Origin: Mucilaginibacter aquaedulcis
Lineage (GTDB): Bacteria > Bacteroidota > Bacteroidia > Sphingobacteriales > Sphingobacteriaceae
Reading direction: 5' to 3'
Assembly: GCF_030409325.1 (NCBI RefSeq)
Contig: NZ_JAUFPR010000004.1
Location: 357,548 to 421,547 of the forward strand
DNA length: 64,000 nucleotides
The position numbers and the translations under genes are program-made. Below, one piece after another: positions 26,257 to 35,850 of this stretch. The notes beneath the pieces were generated by a model. The model saw only the letters and a list, made by a program, of their open reading frames with translations, made no database searches and was not told the origin of the DNA. The first letter of the stretch is position 1; each line of letters starts with the position of its first letter.

Positions 26257-28587
26257 TTACCGGATAACGGCTGCTGCTGCCTCTATGTGCTTCCTGATCT
26301 TTATTTTAACATATTTTGCGGCAGGCATGTTACTCTCGCCAACCACATTATTTACCGATATTAACACATTGGTTTCGGGGAAATAAGTTACCGTGTTGCG
26401 TTCAGGAACAGGGTAAGGAACTACTACAAATAGCCTCGCTATCCGCTCAATACCATCATTATAATTAAACAGGTCAACCTTTTCGCCGCTTGCGTATCCG
26501 GCTTTGTCCATGTCTTTCTGATTCATGAATACCACACGCCGCTCGTTTTTAATTCCCCGGTATCTATCCTCTAAACCGTAAATGGTAGTATTAAATTGAT
26601 CATGCGTACGGGTAGTTGCCATCAAATATTCATCTTCGGCCAAAACATTTACAGGTATCTTATTCATGGTAAATGGCGCGCGATCAATAAACTCATCGGT
26701 AATAAAATTGCCGTCGCGGGCCGCGTTGGGTAAGTAAAAACCGCCTTTTTGGCGCACGCGTGCATTATAGTTACCAAAGCCGGGAATACACTGCTCAATA
26801 ACATCGCGTATATCATCATAGTTATTGGCATAACGCTCCCAGTCAACCACAGACCGGCTGCCCAGTGTAGCCATAGCCATTCTGCAAACAATATGAGTTT
26901 CGTTGATCAGCTGTTTTGACACCGGCTGCAGGATTCCTTTTGACGATTGCACAACGCCCATCGAGTTTTCGGTGCTAATAAACTGAGCCTCGCCGTTCAC
27001 CATATCCTTGTCACTTCTTGATAGTGTTGGCAAAATCAGCGCCTCCTGCCCATGCACTAAGTGACTGCGGTTCAATTTAGTAGATACATGAACCGTAAGC
27101 CGCTGCCTTCGCAGGGCCTCGGCGGTAAATAAAGTATCAGGCGTGGCCGAAATAAAGTTACCTCCCATGGCAAAAAACACCTTTGCTTTTCCGGCATGCA
27201 TTGCCCTTATGGCGTTTACAACATCGTAACCATGTTCGCGGGGAGGTTCAAATCCAAAAACTTCTTTTAACCGGTCGAGCTGTTTTTGGGTAGGTTTTTC
27301 ATTAATGAGCATGGTACGGTTACCCTGCACATTACTATGCCCCCTTACCGGGCATAAACCAGCACCTTGTTTACCTATACTTCCTTTAAGCAACACCAAA
27401 TTCACTATTTCCTTCAGCATATCAACCCCGTTGGGTTGTTGGGTAAGGCCCATTCCCCAGCAAACTATGATTCTGTGTTTAAGGGTAAGCATGTCAGCAG
27501 CTTCACGTAAAAGTTCAACAGACACACCGGCATCAGCTGCCAAACTCTCGAGGCTGTGCCCTTTAAGGTGATCAATAAACTCTTCGTAGCCAACGGTTTT
27601 ATCAGCTATAAACTGCTGGTCAAACACCTTACCGGGCATTTTTTGCTCGGCCTCGTGCAGCAGCATTTCAATAGCCTTAAGCAAGGCCATATCGCCGTTT
27701 ATTTTTACGGGCAGATACAGGTCGGCAAGTTGAACGCCACTCCCCAGCACACCACTTATCTCCTGCGGGTTTTTAAAACCCATTAAACCAGCTTCGGGCA
27801 GCGGGTTTATGGCAATAATTTTAGCCCCGTTCTTTTTACCCTTTTCCAGCGCGCTCATCATACGGGGAGCATTGGTACCCGGGTTATGGCCTATGATTAT
27901 GATCACATCGGTATCATAAAAATCATTCAACGTTACCGTTCCCTTACCTATACCAATGGTTGAGGACAATGCGGTACCCGAAGTTTCATGGCACATGTTT
28001 GAGCAATCGGGCATGTTATTGGTACCAAACTCTTTGGCAAACAACTGATACAGGAATGAAGTTTCGTTACTGGTTCGGCCCGATGTATAAAATATCGCCT
28101 CATGAGGCGATTCTAAGGAGTTTAAATGTTCTGCTATTTTCTTGAAGGCATTATCCCAGCTGATAGGTTGGTAATGTGTAGCGCCCTTTGGCAGGTACAT
28201 GGGTTCGGCCAAACGGCCTTTTCTGCCGATTTCAAAATCGGTTAATTTAGCCAGATCAACAACCGAGTTCTGCGAAAAAAACTCAGCCGTTACCTTTTTG
28301 GTAGTGGCTTCTTCAGCAAGAGCTTTGGCTCCGTTTTCACAATACTCACCCACCGGCGACCGTTCGTCGTCCGGATCGGGCCAGGCACAACTTGAACAAT
28401 CAAACCCACCCTTTTGGTTCATTACAAATAGAGCACCAGTTCCTCTTATGGGAACACCCTCCTCCATAATATCACTCAAGGCTGCCATAACCGCAGGAAT
28501 GCCCGCGGCAATTTTTTTTGGCCCTGTCGCTTTTAAATGCAGCAGCTTTTCAGGGTTTTCGGCTGATGGTACATTATTTTCATCCAT
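26257..28587 (-). CDS. Molybdopterin oxidoreductase, FdhF/YdeP family
   Basis: A 776-residue enzyme of the formate dehydrogenase H/YdeP group that binds bis-molybdopterin guanine dinucleotide. The N-terminal Cys segment DCSSCAWPDPDDERSP, the cofactor-binding segment YTSGRTSNETSFLYQLFA and the C-terminal MoCo region ATTRTHDQFNTTIYGLEDRY are family-typical. Physiological substrate is unproven for YdeP-like enzymes. It is the last gene of an operon with a small protein and fdhD, the sulfurtransferase this cofactor needs. No electron-transfer subunit is encoded nearby. Confidence 0.88.
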   Translation of the reverse strand: MDENNVPSAENPEKLLHLKATGPKKIAAGIPAVMAALSDIMEEGVPIRGTGALFVMNQKGGFDCSSCAWPDPDDERSPVGEYCENGAKALAEEATTKKVTAEFFSQNSVVDLAKLTDFEIGRKGRLAEPMYLPKGATHYQPISWDNAFKKIAEHLNSLESPHEAIFYTSGRTSNETSFLYQLFAKEFGTNNMPDCSNMCHETSGTALSSTIGIGKGTVTLNDFYDTDVIIIIGHNPGTNAPRMMSALEKGKKNGAKIIAINPLPEAGLMGFKNPQEISGVLGSGVQLADLYLPVKINGDMALLKAIEMLLHEAEQKMPGKVFDQQFIADKTVGYEEFIDHLKGHSLESLAADAGVSVELLREAADMLTLKHRIIVCWGMGLTQQPNGVDMLKEIVNLVLLKGSIGKQGAGLCPVRGHSNVQGNRTMLINEKPTQKQLDRLKEVFGFEPPREHGYDVVNAIRAMHAGKAKVFFAMGGNFISATPDTLFTAEALRRQRLTVHVSTKLNRSHLVHGQEALILPTLSRSDKDMVNGEAQFISTENSMGVVQSSKGILQPVSKQLINETHIVCRMAMATLGSRSVVDWERYANNYDDIRDVIEQCIPGFGNYNARVRQKGGFYLPNAARDGNFITDEFIDRAPFTMNKIPVNVLAEDEYLMATTRTHDQFNTTIYGLEDRYRGIKNERRVVFMNQKDMDKAGYASGEKVDLFNYNDGIERIARLFVVVPYPVPERNTVTYFPETNVLISVNNVVGESNMPAAKYVKIKIRKHIEAAAAVIR

Positions 28588-28598
28588 CGCGGTATGTA

Positions 28599-28952
28599 TT
28601 AATTTTTTTGTAATAACGGGTTGGGATAATTATCGCTCTGGTCTTCATCCACATTATCCAAACAGGTAAAATCCTTTTCAACCAGCAGATATATCGGGCC
28701 CTCCTTCTCCTCAAAACCTACCTTATCGGTATTTGCCAACTCGGTGATCATTGTTCCCGGAATAAACAGGGTGATCACATTGTTTATATATTCTGCCTTT
28801 AGTGTATTGCCCTCACTGGTTTTAATAGCATAGGTAAGCGATTGTTTTAAAAAATTGGTTTGCTCCTGAATATACCCCTCTCCTGCAAGGCTGTTAACAT
28901 CGCTTTTGGTGAGCCGGTAGCGCAGGGAGTCTCCCTTAATTCTTATCTTCAT
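28599..28952 (-). CDS. Small protein of the fdhD-fdhF operon (DUF7009-like)
   Basis: A 117-residue cytoplasmic protein beginning MKIRIKGDSLRYRLTKSDV and carrying a single Cys in EKDFTCLD followed by an acidic DEDQSDNYPNP stretch. From memory it matches DUF7009, a small family of unknown function. It overlaps the end of fdhD by 17 nt and ends 11 nt before the oxidoreductase gene, so it is co-transcribed and probably helps assemble or regulate that enzyme. Confidence 0.7.
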   Translation of the reverse strand: MKIRIKGDSLRYRLTKSDVNSLAGEGYIQEQTNFLKQSLTYAIKTSEGNTLKAEYINNVITLFIPGTMITELANTDKVGFEEKEGPIYLLVEKDFTCLDNVDEDQSDNYPNPLLQKN

Positions 28953-29838
28953 AATGAGCCATTAAAACACGGTGCACGTGCGTATAAATATTAAATCGAT
29001 GCTGGCGTAAAAAGCCAACCAGTGTAATTCCAAATTCAAGGGCAAGCTGCACAGCCAGACTTGATGGCGCGCCTACCGCCGCAATAATGGTGATGCCGGC
29101 CATGGTTGCTTTCTGAATGAGCTCAAAGCTGGCCCGGCCACTCAGCAATAAAACACTTTTATTAAGCGGAAGCCAGTTTTTTTCAAGCGCGGCACCTATT
29201 AATTTATCAAGCGCGTTGTGCCGGCCAACATCTTCGCGCAGCAGCAGTAACTCGCCATTGAGCGAAAACAGGGCACATGCGTGCAAACCACCTGTGGCAT
29301 CAAAAACAGTTTGATGCTGTCTCAGGCGATGTGGTAACTCGAGTAAAAGATCCTGGCTGATGGTGCAATGATCCTGTTTATCAGGCTGAAACAGGCTTAC
29401 CGTTTTAATAGCGGCTATAGAACCCTTGCCGCAAACCCCACAGCTTGAAGTGGTATAAAAATTACGGTCGGCTTGTTGTAGTTGGGGGGTAAATGTTTCG
29501 TTCAGTTCAACCTGAATTACATTTTCTTTATTTTCTGCACAGGCAATAAAGCAATGATTTACAGAGGCCAGATCATTACGGTTACCGATAATCCCTTCAG
29601 TGAACAAAAAACCTGTGGCTAATTCGGCATCATTTCCGGGTGTGCGCATAGTAACAGAAATATTCTTGACCGTGCGGTTCTGCTTTGAGCCGAAGGCAAG
29701 CCGTATTTCCAATGGTTCTTCAATAGCAAGCGCATCTGAAATAGCTGTGTGATCGTGCTCGTCTACTTTTACTATTGGAAATTGCAATACTGAGCGCTCC
29801 TTTTCCATACCTTTATAAGTTGAACCCATTGAACCCAT
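28936..29838 (-). CDS. fdhD: Formate dehydrogenase accessory sulfurtransferase
   Basis: A 300-residue FdhD protein (about 290 if the third in-frame ATG at 29808 is used; the first ATGs sit in a duplicated ATGGGTTCA). FdhD moves sulfur from IscS to the molybdenum cofactor. The conserved CGVCGKGS motif lies near 133-140, and SGRASFELIQKATMAGI is the family segment near 230-246. It heads the operon with the small protein and the FdhF/YdeP-like enzyme, its likely client. Confidence 0.93.
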   Translation of the reverse strand: MGSMGSTYKGMEKERSVLQFPIVKVDEHDHTAISDALAIEEPLEIRLAFGSKQNRTVKNISVTMRTPGNDAELATGFLFTEGIIGNRNDLASVNHCFIACAENKENVIQVELNETFTPQLQQADRNFYTTSSCGVCGKGSIAAIKTVSLFQPDKQDHCTISQDLLLELPHRLRQHQTVFDATGGLHACALFSLNGELLLLREDVGRHNALDKLIGAALEKNWLPLNKSVLLLSGRASFELIQKATMAGITIIAAVGAPSSLAVQLALEFGITLVGFLRQHRFNIYTHVHRVLMAHYEDKN

Positions 29839-29958
29839 ATTTGGTTTTTAAGCCAAATGATTGTTACATTAAAAAAACAAAATCAGTATGAATTTACTCA
29901 TTTACTGGCAATTCATACTGATAATCTTTAGCTAATTTCTTTTGGGGAGGGTTTAATT

Positions 29959-30432
29959 TTATCTGAAGTGGGCGCGGATCATCCAGGCCATTCCTTCATG
30001 GGTTTCCATCAGGCCGGTAATGTAATCACTTGTACCCAAGTCATGATAATCATTGGCAAAAGCATTTATATTGCCTCTCAAAAATTCGATAATACTTTCA
30101 TGATCTTCCAACAGTTCTTTCAGGTAGCCAAAGCTGTCGTTTTTCCGTTCGCTGTATTCAGTTAAATGAGTAAGCTGTAGCATTTGGTTTAATGTGCCAG
30201 GGGCATAATGACCAATTTTGCGGATCCGTTCGGCAACGCTATCCATCAGCTCGTCCAATTGTTCGTACTGGCCTTCAAAAAACACATGCATCGAATGAAA
30301 ATCGGGCCCTTCAATATTCCAGTGCGCATTCCTGGTTTTGGTGTACAGAATAAATTCATCTGCTAATAATTTAGCTAACTGATTGGCTACTGCCTGCCTG
30401 TCCTGTTCGGTGATTCCAATGTTTGTTTTCAT
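29959..30432 (-). CDS. dps: Dps-family ferritin-like DNA-protection protein
   Basis: About 157 residues from the ATG at 30432; the upstream in-frame extension is basic and unlike the family. The ferroxidase residues are visible in NAHWNIEGPDFHSMHVFFEGQYEQLDELMDSVAERI. Dps dodecamers oxidise and store iron and shield DNA under oxidative stress. It is downstream of a small membrane protein gene, with an 83-nt gap. Confidence 0.92.
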   Translation of the reverse strand: MKTNIGITEQDRQAVANQLAKLLADEFILYTKTRNAHWNIEGPDFHSMHVFFEGQYEQLDELMDSVAERIRKIGHYAPGTLNQMLQLTHLTEYSERKNDSFGYLKELLEDHESIIEFLRGNINAFANDYHDLGTSDYITGLMETHEGMAWMIRAHFR

Positions 30433-30515
30433 GTTGATTGGTATAAGTGAATGGTTCGTAATAAGCTTTTTTATCTTTTTTAATCTATGCGCCTGCCAAT
30501 GCAATTTACACTGAT

Positions 30516-30884
30516 TTATTCATATCTCGAAGGGTGAGTGTAATTACTAAACAAGGCTTTTACAGGGCAATACATAGTAAATGCAGTAACCTCCAGATAA
30601 AATATAACAGGAGCTATAAAATACATGGTGTGGGTACCCAAATTCCAGTCAATGGCCGATAATACAGGCATGGTAAATACCAATGCACCACGTATAACTG
30701 ATCCCTTAACTGTCAGGTTTTCGGGTGTATCTTGGGCAAACCATCTGTGTTTGGTCTTGGCGACGGCAATTTTCGCGTCCTTAACAATGGTCAGGGCAAC
30801 CGGTTTATTTTCTTTTGCTTTAAACTGAGCGGTTTTGGTTGCTCTATTATTTTGAGGATAAGGGGGTAATTCCAGCAGTTTCAT
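30516..30884 (-). CDS. Small membrane protein, DUF2892-like
   Basis: A 122-residue protein. The N-terminal half is soluble and basic. The C-terminal half has two hydrophobic segments (VIRGALVFTMPVLSAID and MYFIAPVIFYLEVTAFTMYC) and a CPVKALF motif reminiscent of the CPxYALLG of DUF2892 proteins. The function is unknown. It probably shares a transcript with the dps gene. Confidence 0.6.
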   Translation of the reverse strand: MKLLELPPYPQNNRATKTAQFKAKENKPVALTIVKDAKIAVAKTKHRWFAQDTPENLTVKGSVIRGALVFTMPVLSAIDWNLGTHTMYFIAPVIFYLEVTAFTMYCPVKALFSNYTHPSRYE

Positions 30885-31102
30885 AATATTTATATTTAAA
30901 GAGTTTTCAATAAACCAGTGCTTAAACCCGGCTTTGTTTATTACCCTAAAATTAGCGCTGTAAAAATTTCACCGATGTTGAAATTCGTTGAATGGGCCAA
31001 ATAAGTCGTTAAAAGGTGGCTTTTGCAGATTAACCGTGTTTAGCAAAGGCATTTTTTGTTATATTTAACTTACGTGCAAAACGGATCATTACATCTGCTT
31101 AC

Positions 31103-31110
31103 TATATTTG
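31103..31110 (+). promoter_or_regulatory. Putative -7 box of the LytTR regulator gene
   Basis: TATATTTG matches the Bacteroidota -7 consensus TAnnTTTG exactly and lies 32 nt before the response regulator ATG. No good -33 TTTG was found at the usual distance, so the promoter may be weak or activator dependent. Confidence 0.4.
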
Positions 31111-31142
31111 CACTAAACTCATTTTTTGCTTAGCACCCCTAT

Positions 31143-31838
31143 ATGAACAGCCTGATAGTAGATGACAACGCAATAGCACGAACAACCCTTAGTCATCTGG
31201 CAAGCCAGGTTACCGATTTAACCGTTGTTTGCGAATATTGCAACGCCATGGATGCCTACAACCATTTACAAACCATGGATGTTGACCTGCTGTTCTTGGA
31301 TATTGAAATGCCTGAAATGAGTGGCCTGGAACTGACAAGAAACCTTAAAAACAAGGATACCGTAATTATTTTCACTACATCAAAAAAGGAATATGCCGTT
31401 GAAGCCTTTGAGCTAAACGTGGCCGACTACTTAGTAAAACCTGTTACTCCCGGACGCTTTTTACAAGCAGTTAATAAAGCCCGGGAAATTCTTGAAAGTA
31501 AAAACACTGCTGAACCAGTAACAATCGAGGAGTTTATTTTTGTGAGAGACTCCAACATAACCCGCAAATTAAGGATAGATGATATTTTATATGCTGAAGC
31601 CATGGGCGATTATGTTAAGTTTCACACGCAGCAAAAGGTGTATGTCATTCATGGCACGCTGAAGGCGGCCGAAGAAAAACTCCCTCTGTCTAAATTTATC
31701 AGGGTACACCGTTCATATATTATAGCGCTGAGCAAAATAGATACCTTACAGGATGGTGGGCTGGTTGTTGATGGCAAGTTTTTACCCGTGGCCGATGCAT
31801 ACAGAAAAGCTTTAAACAGCAGGATGAATATTTTTTAG
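31143..31838 (+). CDS. LytTR-type response regulator
   Basis: A 231-residue regulator. The receiver domain (1-120) has the acidic pair in VDDN, the phosphoacceptor Asp in LFLDIEMPEMSG (about 56) and Lys in LVKPVTPGRF. The LytTR DNA-binding domain (about 135-231) includes DILYAEAMGDYVKFHT and FIRVHRSYII. The hybrid kinase gene 98 nt downstream is its likely partner. Confidence 0.9.
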   Translation: MNSLIVDDNAIARTTLSHLASQVTDLTVVCEYCNAMDAYNHLQTMDVDLLFLDIEMPEMSGLELTRNLKNKDTVIIFTTSKKEYAVEAFELNVADYLVKPVTPGRFLQAVNKAREILESKNTAEPVTIEEFIFVRDSNITRKLRIDDILYAEAMGDYVKFHTQQKVYVIHGTLKAAEEKLPLSKFIRVHRSYIIALSKIDTLQDGGLVVDGKFLPVADAYRKALNSRMNIF

Positions 31839-31936
31839 CCAGTCGCTGGTTTTTACCTGTTCAACGATAGTTTGCCCTCGTTTGCCGAATTTGAAATAGT
31901 TTATTAAAACGTAGTTAGCACCTTTAACAATCAACA

Positions 31937-34150
31937 ATGGCTTTACCATCTTTTGTAATGGCTAATAAACGTTTCAACTATCTCATTCTGGCGGCATTTA
32001 TATTAGGCACTTCCCTTTTAATATTTGTACTGTACAATGCAAGCCAAAACACTTCAAAACTTATTAAAGGCAATGCCAACTTACTGCGCGAATTGCAGTT
32101 AAGTGATCACCTGCGCGAAATTGACCGTGATATACTGGGAGTAGAAGGCCGCATCAGAGCCGCTATTGCCACAAATGACACCTCGCACCTGGAAGGTATA
32201 GATAGCAAGATACAAACGGTTAAAAGCTATCTCGACTCCATCAATATTCATAACACCGACCCAAAGGTTAAACAATATATTGACAGGCTTAATGTTTTGG
32301 CGGTTGATAAGGTTAAGGTAAAAAACATACTTATGGGCCGGTTTTTGGCTACGGGTAAGATGAATGATACCAGCTTTATCGCCAATCCGCGGGCAAGGCT
32401 TATATCCAACGAGATCATGAAGGTTACCGGCCAGATCTATAACAGCCGGCAAAACCTCATGATCAGGCTGAGTACAAACATTCAGGAAAATGTTCAGAAA
32501 ACCATGCTGTACCGGAATATCCTGATCACTGTATTGCTATTGAGCGGCGCTATTCTTTGTTTATTTATTATTAACCAGTTCCGGCTGCAAAACCAGCTTA
32601 TAGTTAAGCTGGATGTATCAGAAAAAAAGGCCCAGGAAGCTGCGCAGATCAAGGAGAACTTTCTGGCTAATATGAGCCACGAGATCCGCACGCCGTTAAG
32701 CGCCATTCTGGGCTTTACCAACTTATTAAAACGACAGCAATTAAACCCGGAATCTGACGAGTTTGTAGGCTCTATTCAAAGTGCCGGTGAAAACCTGATG
32801 ATGGTTGTTAATGATATACTTGACCTTTCAAAAATTGAGGCTGGTATGATGCGCATTGTTCACGCGCCTTTCAGCGTGAGCGGCTTACTACACTCTATCG
32901 AAACCCTGTTTAACGAAAGGATAAGAGAAAAGGGGTTGCAATTCCACAGCAAAATTGCCGCTGATGTGCCCGACACCCTAATAGGTGATGCCACCCGCTT
33001 AACGCAGATCCTGGTTAACTTAATTGGCAATGCCTTGAAGTTTAGCGAACGGGGCGAAATACGGGTAGACGTTTATAACCAAATGACCAAAGCCGGAAAG
33101 ATACAATTGGGTTTCAGGATAACAGACACCGGTATTGGCATCGATAAGCAAAAACTTACCGCCATATTTGAGCGCTTTAACCAGGCCGAAGATTCTATCA
33201 CCCGCAATTATGGCGGCACCGGGCTTGGGCTCTCTATCGTTCGCAACCTAATATTGCTGCAGGATGGCAATATTGAAGTTAATAGCGAGCCCGGTAAAGG
33301 CACCGAGTTTAATTTTTATATTCCCTATACTATTGCTGATGAACAGATCAGTAATGAATCATATGCAGAGGCCAACCTTTATAAGGATAAAATAAATACC
33401 TCGTTAAGTATTTTGGTGGTTGACGACAACGCCATGAACCAAAGCTTAATGAAGCATCTGCTTACCCAATGGAATGCTACTTTTGATATTGCTGGCAACG
33501 GCAATGATGCTATAGCCAAACTAAAAACCAAACAGTACGATCTGGTACTGATGGACATTCAAATGCCGGGTATGGATGGGTACACCGCTACCAATTATAT
33601 CCGTACAACATTAAAATCAAACATACCTATTATTGCCATGACCGCGCATGCAATGGCCGGCGAACGCGAAAAATGCATGAGCCATGGTATGAATGAATAC
33701 ATTTCCAAACCCATTAATGAGCATGATCTTTTAAAGCTGATCAATAAGTTTATTCCGCCTAAACCAGCGCAGGAAAATAATCCTGCTGTTACCCCTCAAA
33801 CCGGCAATTACGAATTTATTGACCTGAGCTATATGAAAGAGATCAGCAAGGGTAATATTAATTATGAACGAACTGTTACCAGTCAGTTCCTGGAATGTAT
33901 TCCTGATGATCTGTCGGCATTGCAAACGGCTTTCGATACAAAAAACTATCAGGAAGTAAGCAGAATAGCACACAATATGAAAACAAGTGTAGCTATCATG
34001 GGTCTGCTACCACGGCTCACCCAAATTTTGGATGCGCTGGAGTTAGCCTCAACCCTGAATACCAATATTGATCCATTAATAACTGAATTAGAATCTGTTT
34101 GCGCGGCTGCCATCCATGAGGCAAATCATTTTTATAAAACATTACAATAA
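31937..34150 (+). CDS. Hybrid sensor histidine kinase with receiver and HPt domains
   Basis: A 737-residue membrane kinase. Two TM helices (about 13-30 and 192-212) flank a periplasmic helical sensor of CHASE3 type. The HisKA H-box is NMSHEIRTPLSAILGF (about 243-258), and the N, G1 and G2 boxes (NALKFSERG, DTGIGIDK, GGTGLGLS) define the ATPase. A receiver (VVDDN, LVLMDIQMPGMDG) and a C-terminal HPt domain (RIAHNMKTSVAIMG) complete a phosphorelay. It has no DNA-binding domain, so output probably goes to the LytTR protein next door. Confidence 0.9.
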   Translation: MALPSFVMANKRFNYLILAAFILGTSLLIFVLYNASQNTSKLIKGNANLLRELQLSDHLREIDRDILGVEGRIRAAIATNDTSHLEGIDSKIQTVKSYLDSINIHNTDPKVKQYIDRLNVLAVDKVKVKNILMGRFLATGKMNDTSFIANPRARLISNEIMKVTGQIYNSRQNLMIRLSTNIQENVQKTMLYRNILITVLLLSGAILCLFIINQFRLQNQLIVKLDVSEKKAQEAAQIKENFLANMSHEIRTPLSAILGFTNLLKRQQLNPESDEFVGSIQSAGENLMMVVNDILDLSKIEAGMMRIVHAPFSVSGLLHSIETLFNERIREKGLQFHSKIAADVPDTLIGDATRLTQILVNLIGNALKFSERGEIRVDVYNQMTKAGKIQLGFRITDTGIGIDKQKLTAIFERFNQAEDSITRNYGGTGLGLSIVRNLILLQDGNIEVNSEPGKGTEFNFYIPYTIADEQISNESYAEANLYKDKINTSLSILVVDDNAMNQSLMKHLLTQWNATFDIAGNGNDAIAKLKTKQYDLVLMDIQMPGMDGYTATNYIRTTLKSNIPIIAMTAHAMAGEREKCMSHGMNEYISKPINEHDLLKLINKFIPPKPAQENNPAVTPQTGNYEFIDLSYMKEISKGNINYERTVTSQFLECIPDDLSALQTAFDTKNYQEVSRIAHNMKTSVAIMGLLPRLTQILDALELASTLNTNIDPLITELESVCAAAIHEANHFYKTLQ

Positions 34151-34268
34151 CATTTCTTTAAATTAGTAATACCGCTTTCGTTCATTCATTTAACGATAGT
34201 ATTTGCCTGTTCACCGAATAAGAAATTTCTGCAAGTGTTAGCCGTATTATTTTTAACAAAAAAATGCC

Positions 34269-35231
34269 ATGAATAACCCTCGTAAAACCTTTTTCAGCAA
34301 AAGAACCATACTTTTTTTCACGTGCCTGCTGATCATTTTCATCATCATCCAGTTTATAAGGCCCGAGATCAAAAATCCACCTGTAACCGGCGATCTGCAA
34401 GCTCCGGCCGAAGTAAAAACTATTTTAAAACAGGCCTGCTACGATTGCCACTCCAACGAAACGCAACTCCGCTGGTTCGATCAGATTTCGCCGTTAAACT
34501 GGCGTGTGGCTCAACATATAAAAGAAGGGCGAAAGGTTCTGAATTTTTCAGAATGGGGTAACCTGGCTGCAGGTGATCAAAAAGCAAAGCTTTGGGAAGC
34601 GGTTAACCAGATTCAGGAAGGAGCTATGCCGCTTAAGGATTACGAAATGGTGCACACTTCGGCTAAAATATCCGCAAATCAACTTACCACGCTAAAAAAC
34701 TACTTACTGGGCACGGTGAAACCGTCAGTATATAATGATACCTCCAAGATAAATGCGGCTGATAAACAGTATAAAAAATGGCAGGATAATCAGTTATCAC
34801 CCGATAATTTACCGGTGGCTCTTAATGGCATCACCTACATCCCTGATTATAAAAACTGGCAACCTCTTAGCACCAGCGAACGCTTTGATAATAATACCAT
34901 GCGTATAATTTTCGGGAACGATATTGCTGTAAAAGCAGTTAAAAACAACAATATTCACCCATGGCCAAACGGAACCATATTTGCCAAAGTTGCCTGGGCC
35001 CAGATAGTTGATAAAGATAGCACTATACATACCGGTGCTTTTTTACAGGTTGAGTACATGATAAAGGATGATAAAAAATATGCATCAACCGGGGGCTGGG
35101 GATTTGCCCGCTTTAAAACTCCTAAAATGGTGCCTTACGGAAAAACAGCGCTTTTTGCTAACGAGTGTATGAACTGCCACCGCCCAATGAAAAACGAAGA
35201 TTTTGTTTTCACCCTACCTATCAAACACTAA
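34269..35231 (+). CDS. Haem-binding / cytochrome P460-like membrane protein
   Basis: A 320-residue protein with one N-terminal TM helix. Residues about 45-150 form a haem-binding domain with CYDCH. The rest resembles cytochrome P460, including the end motif CMNCH (about 303). Two c-type haems are therefore expected, on the periplasmic side. P460 proteins oxidise hydroxylamine or detoxify nitrogen oxides in some bacteria, but the reaction here is unknown. The following gene begins 4 nt after its stop. Confidence 0.8.
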   Translation: MNNPRKTFFSKRTILFFTCLLIIFIIIQFIRPEIKNPPVTGDLQAPAEVKTILKQACYDCHSNETQLRWFDQISPLNWRVAQHIKEGRKVLNFSEWGNLAAGDQKAKLWEAVNQIQEGAMPLKDYEMVHTSAKISANQLTTLKNYLLGTVKPSVYNDTSKINAADKQYKKWQDNQLSPDNLPVALNGITYIPDYKNWQPLSTSERFDNNTMRIIFGNDIAVKAVKNNNIHPWPNGTIFAKVAWAQIVDKDSTIHTGAFLQVEYMIKDDKKYASTGGWGFARFKTPKMVPYGKTALFANECMNCHRPMKNEDFVFTLPIKH

Positions 35232-35235
35232 AATT

Positions 35236-35721
35236 ATGAAAAGCATAAAATATGTATTGCTGGCAGCCATTGTTTTAAGCATGTATGCCTGCTCAAACAC
35301 CCCAACAATTGCCGAGCTGACCAATCCTAAAGCAGCGTTGCCGTCATCATTTAATTTTGATCAGTTGGGTTTAAAGGCGATCACCACGTTCGTCAATAAA
35401 AAACAGGGAACTACCTCAACGCTTTATGGTAACCCGTTAGCGTTAAAAACTGCCATAGCAGGAACAAACCAAATTGTAGCCGGCGAGGTGTTTGCCCTGG
35501 TTACCTGGAAACAACAAACCGACGCGCATTGGTTTGGGGCCAATATCCCCGGCAACCTGCAGCAGGTTGAAGTGGTGAAATCAACTCCTACCATTGAAAA
35601 ACCATTGGCTGTTAGTTATGCACGTTATGAGGGCAAAGGCCTTACCTTGAATTCTGATACACTGAATAACCAGGATAGGATTAAATATATACTGAGCCAG
35701 AAACCTGCAATAATGCCCTGA
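35236..35721 (+). CDS. Lipoprotein linked to the P460-like cytochrome
   Basis: 161 residues from the ATG at 35236. The lipobox MYACS gives a lipid-anchored periplasmic or outer-membrane protein. It starts 4 nt after the cytochrome gene. Its central part (GEVFALVTWKQQTDAHWFGANIPG) is reminiscent of P460-like domains but has no CxxCH, so it should not bind c-type haem. Confidence 0.65.
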   Translation: MKSIKYVLLAAIVLSMYACSNTPTIAELTNPKAALPSSFNFDQLGLKAITTFVNKKQGTTSTLYGNPLALKTAIAGTNQIVAGEVFALVTWKQQTDAHWFGANIPGNLQQVEVVKSTPTIEKPLAVSYARYEGKGLTLNSDTLNNQDRIKYILSQKPAIMP

Positions 35722-35750
35722 TCCAGTAACAGGTGTTAATTGGAATATAG

Positions 35751-35789
35751 ATAGTTGCACACCCTTTAATTCATGGTTTGTGCAACTAT
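35751..35789 (+). terminator. Terminator after the cytochrome operon
   Basis: ATAGTTGCACA (35751-35761) pairs perfectly with TGTGCAACTAT (35779-35789), and the T-rich TTTGTTTTG follows. It ends the two-gene cytochrome unit. Confidence 0.6.
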
Positions 35790-35850
35790 TTTGTTTTGTG
35801 TATATTTCAATCTAATTATCAATGTATTAATAACAAACCCGCTGCCTATA

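Noticed and set aside
28199..28669. 156-codon frame opposite the FdhF-like gene start
   Set aside because: It is antisense to the N-terminal Cys region of the oxidoreductase and to the operon junction, with no motif of its own.
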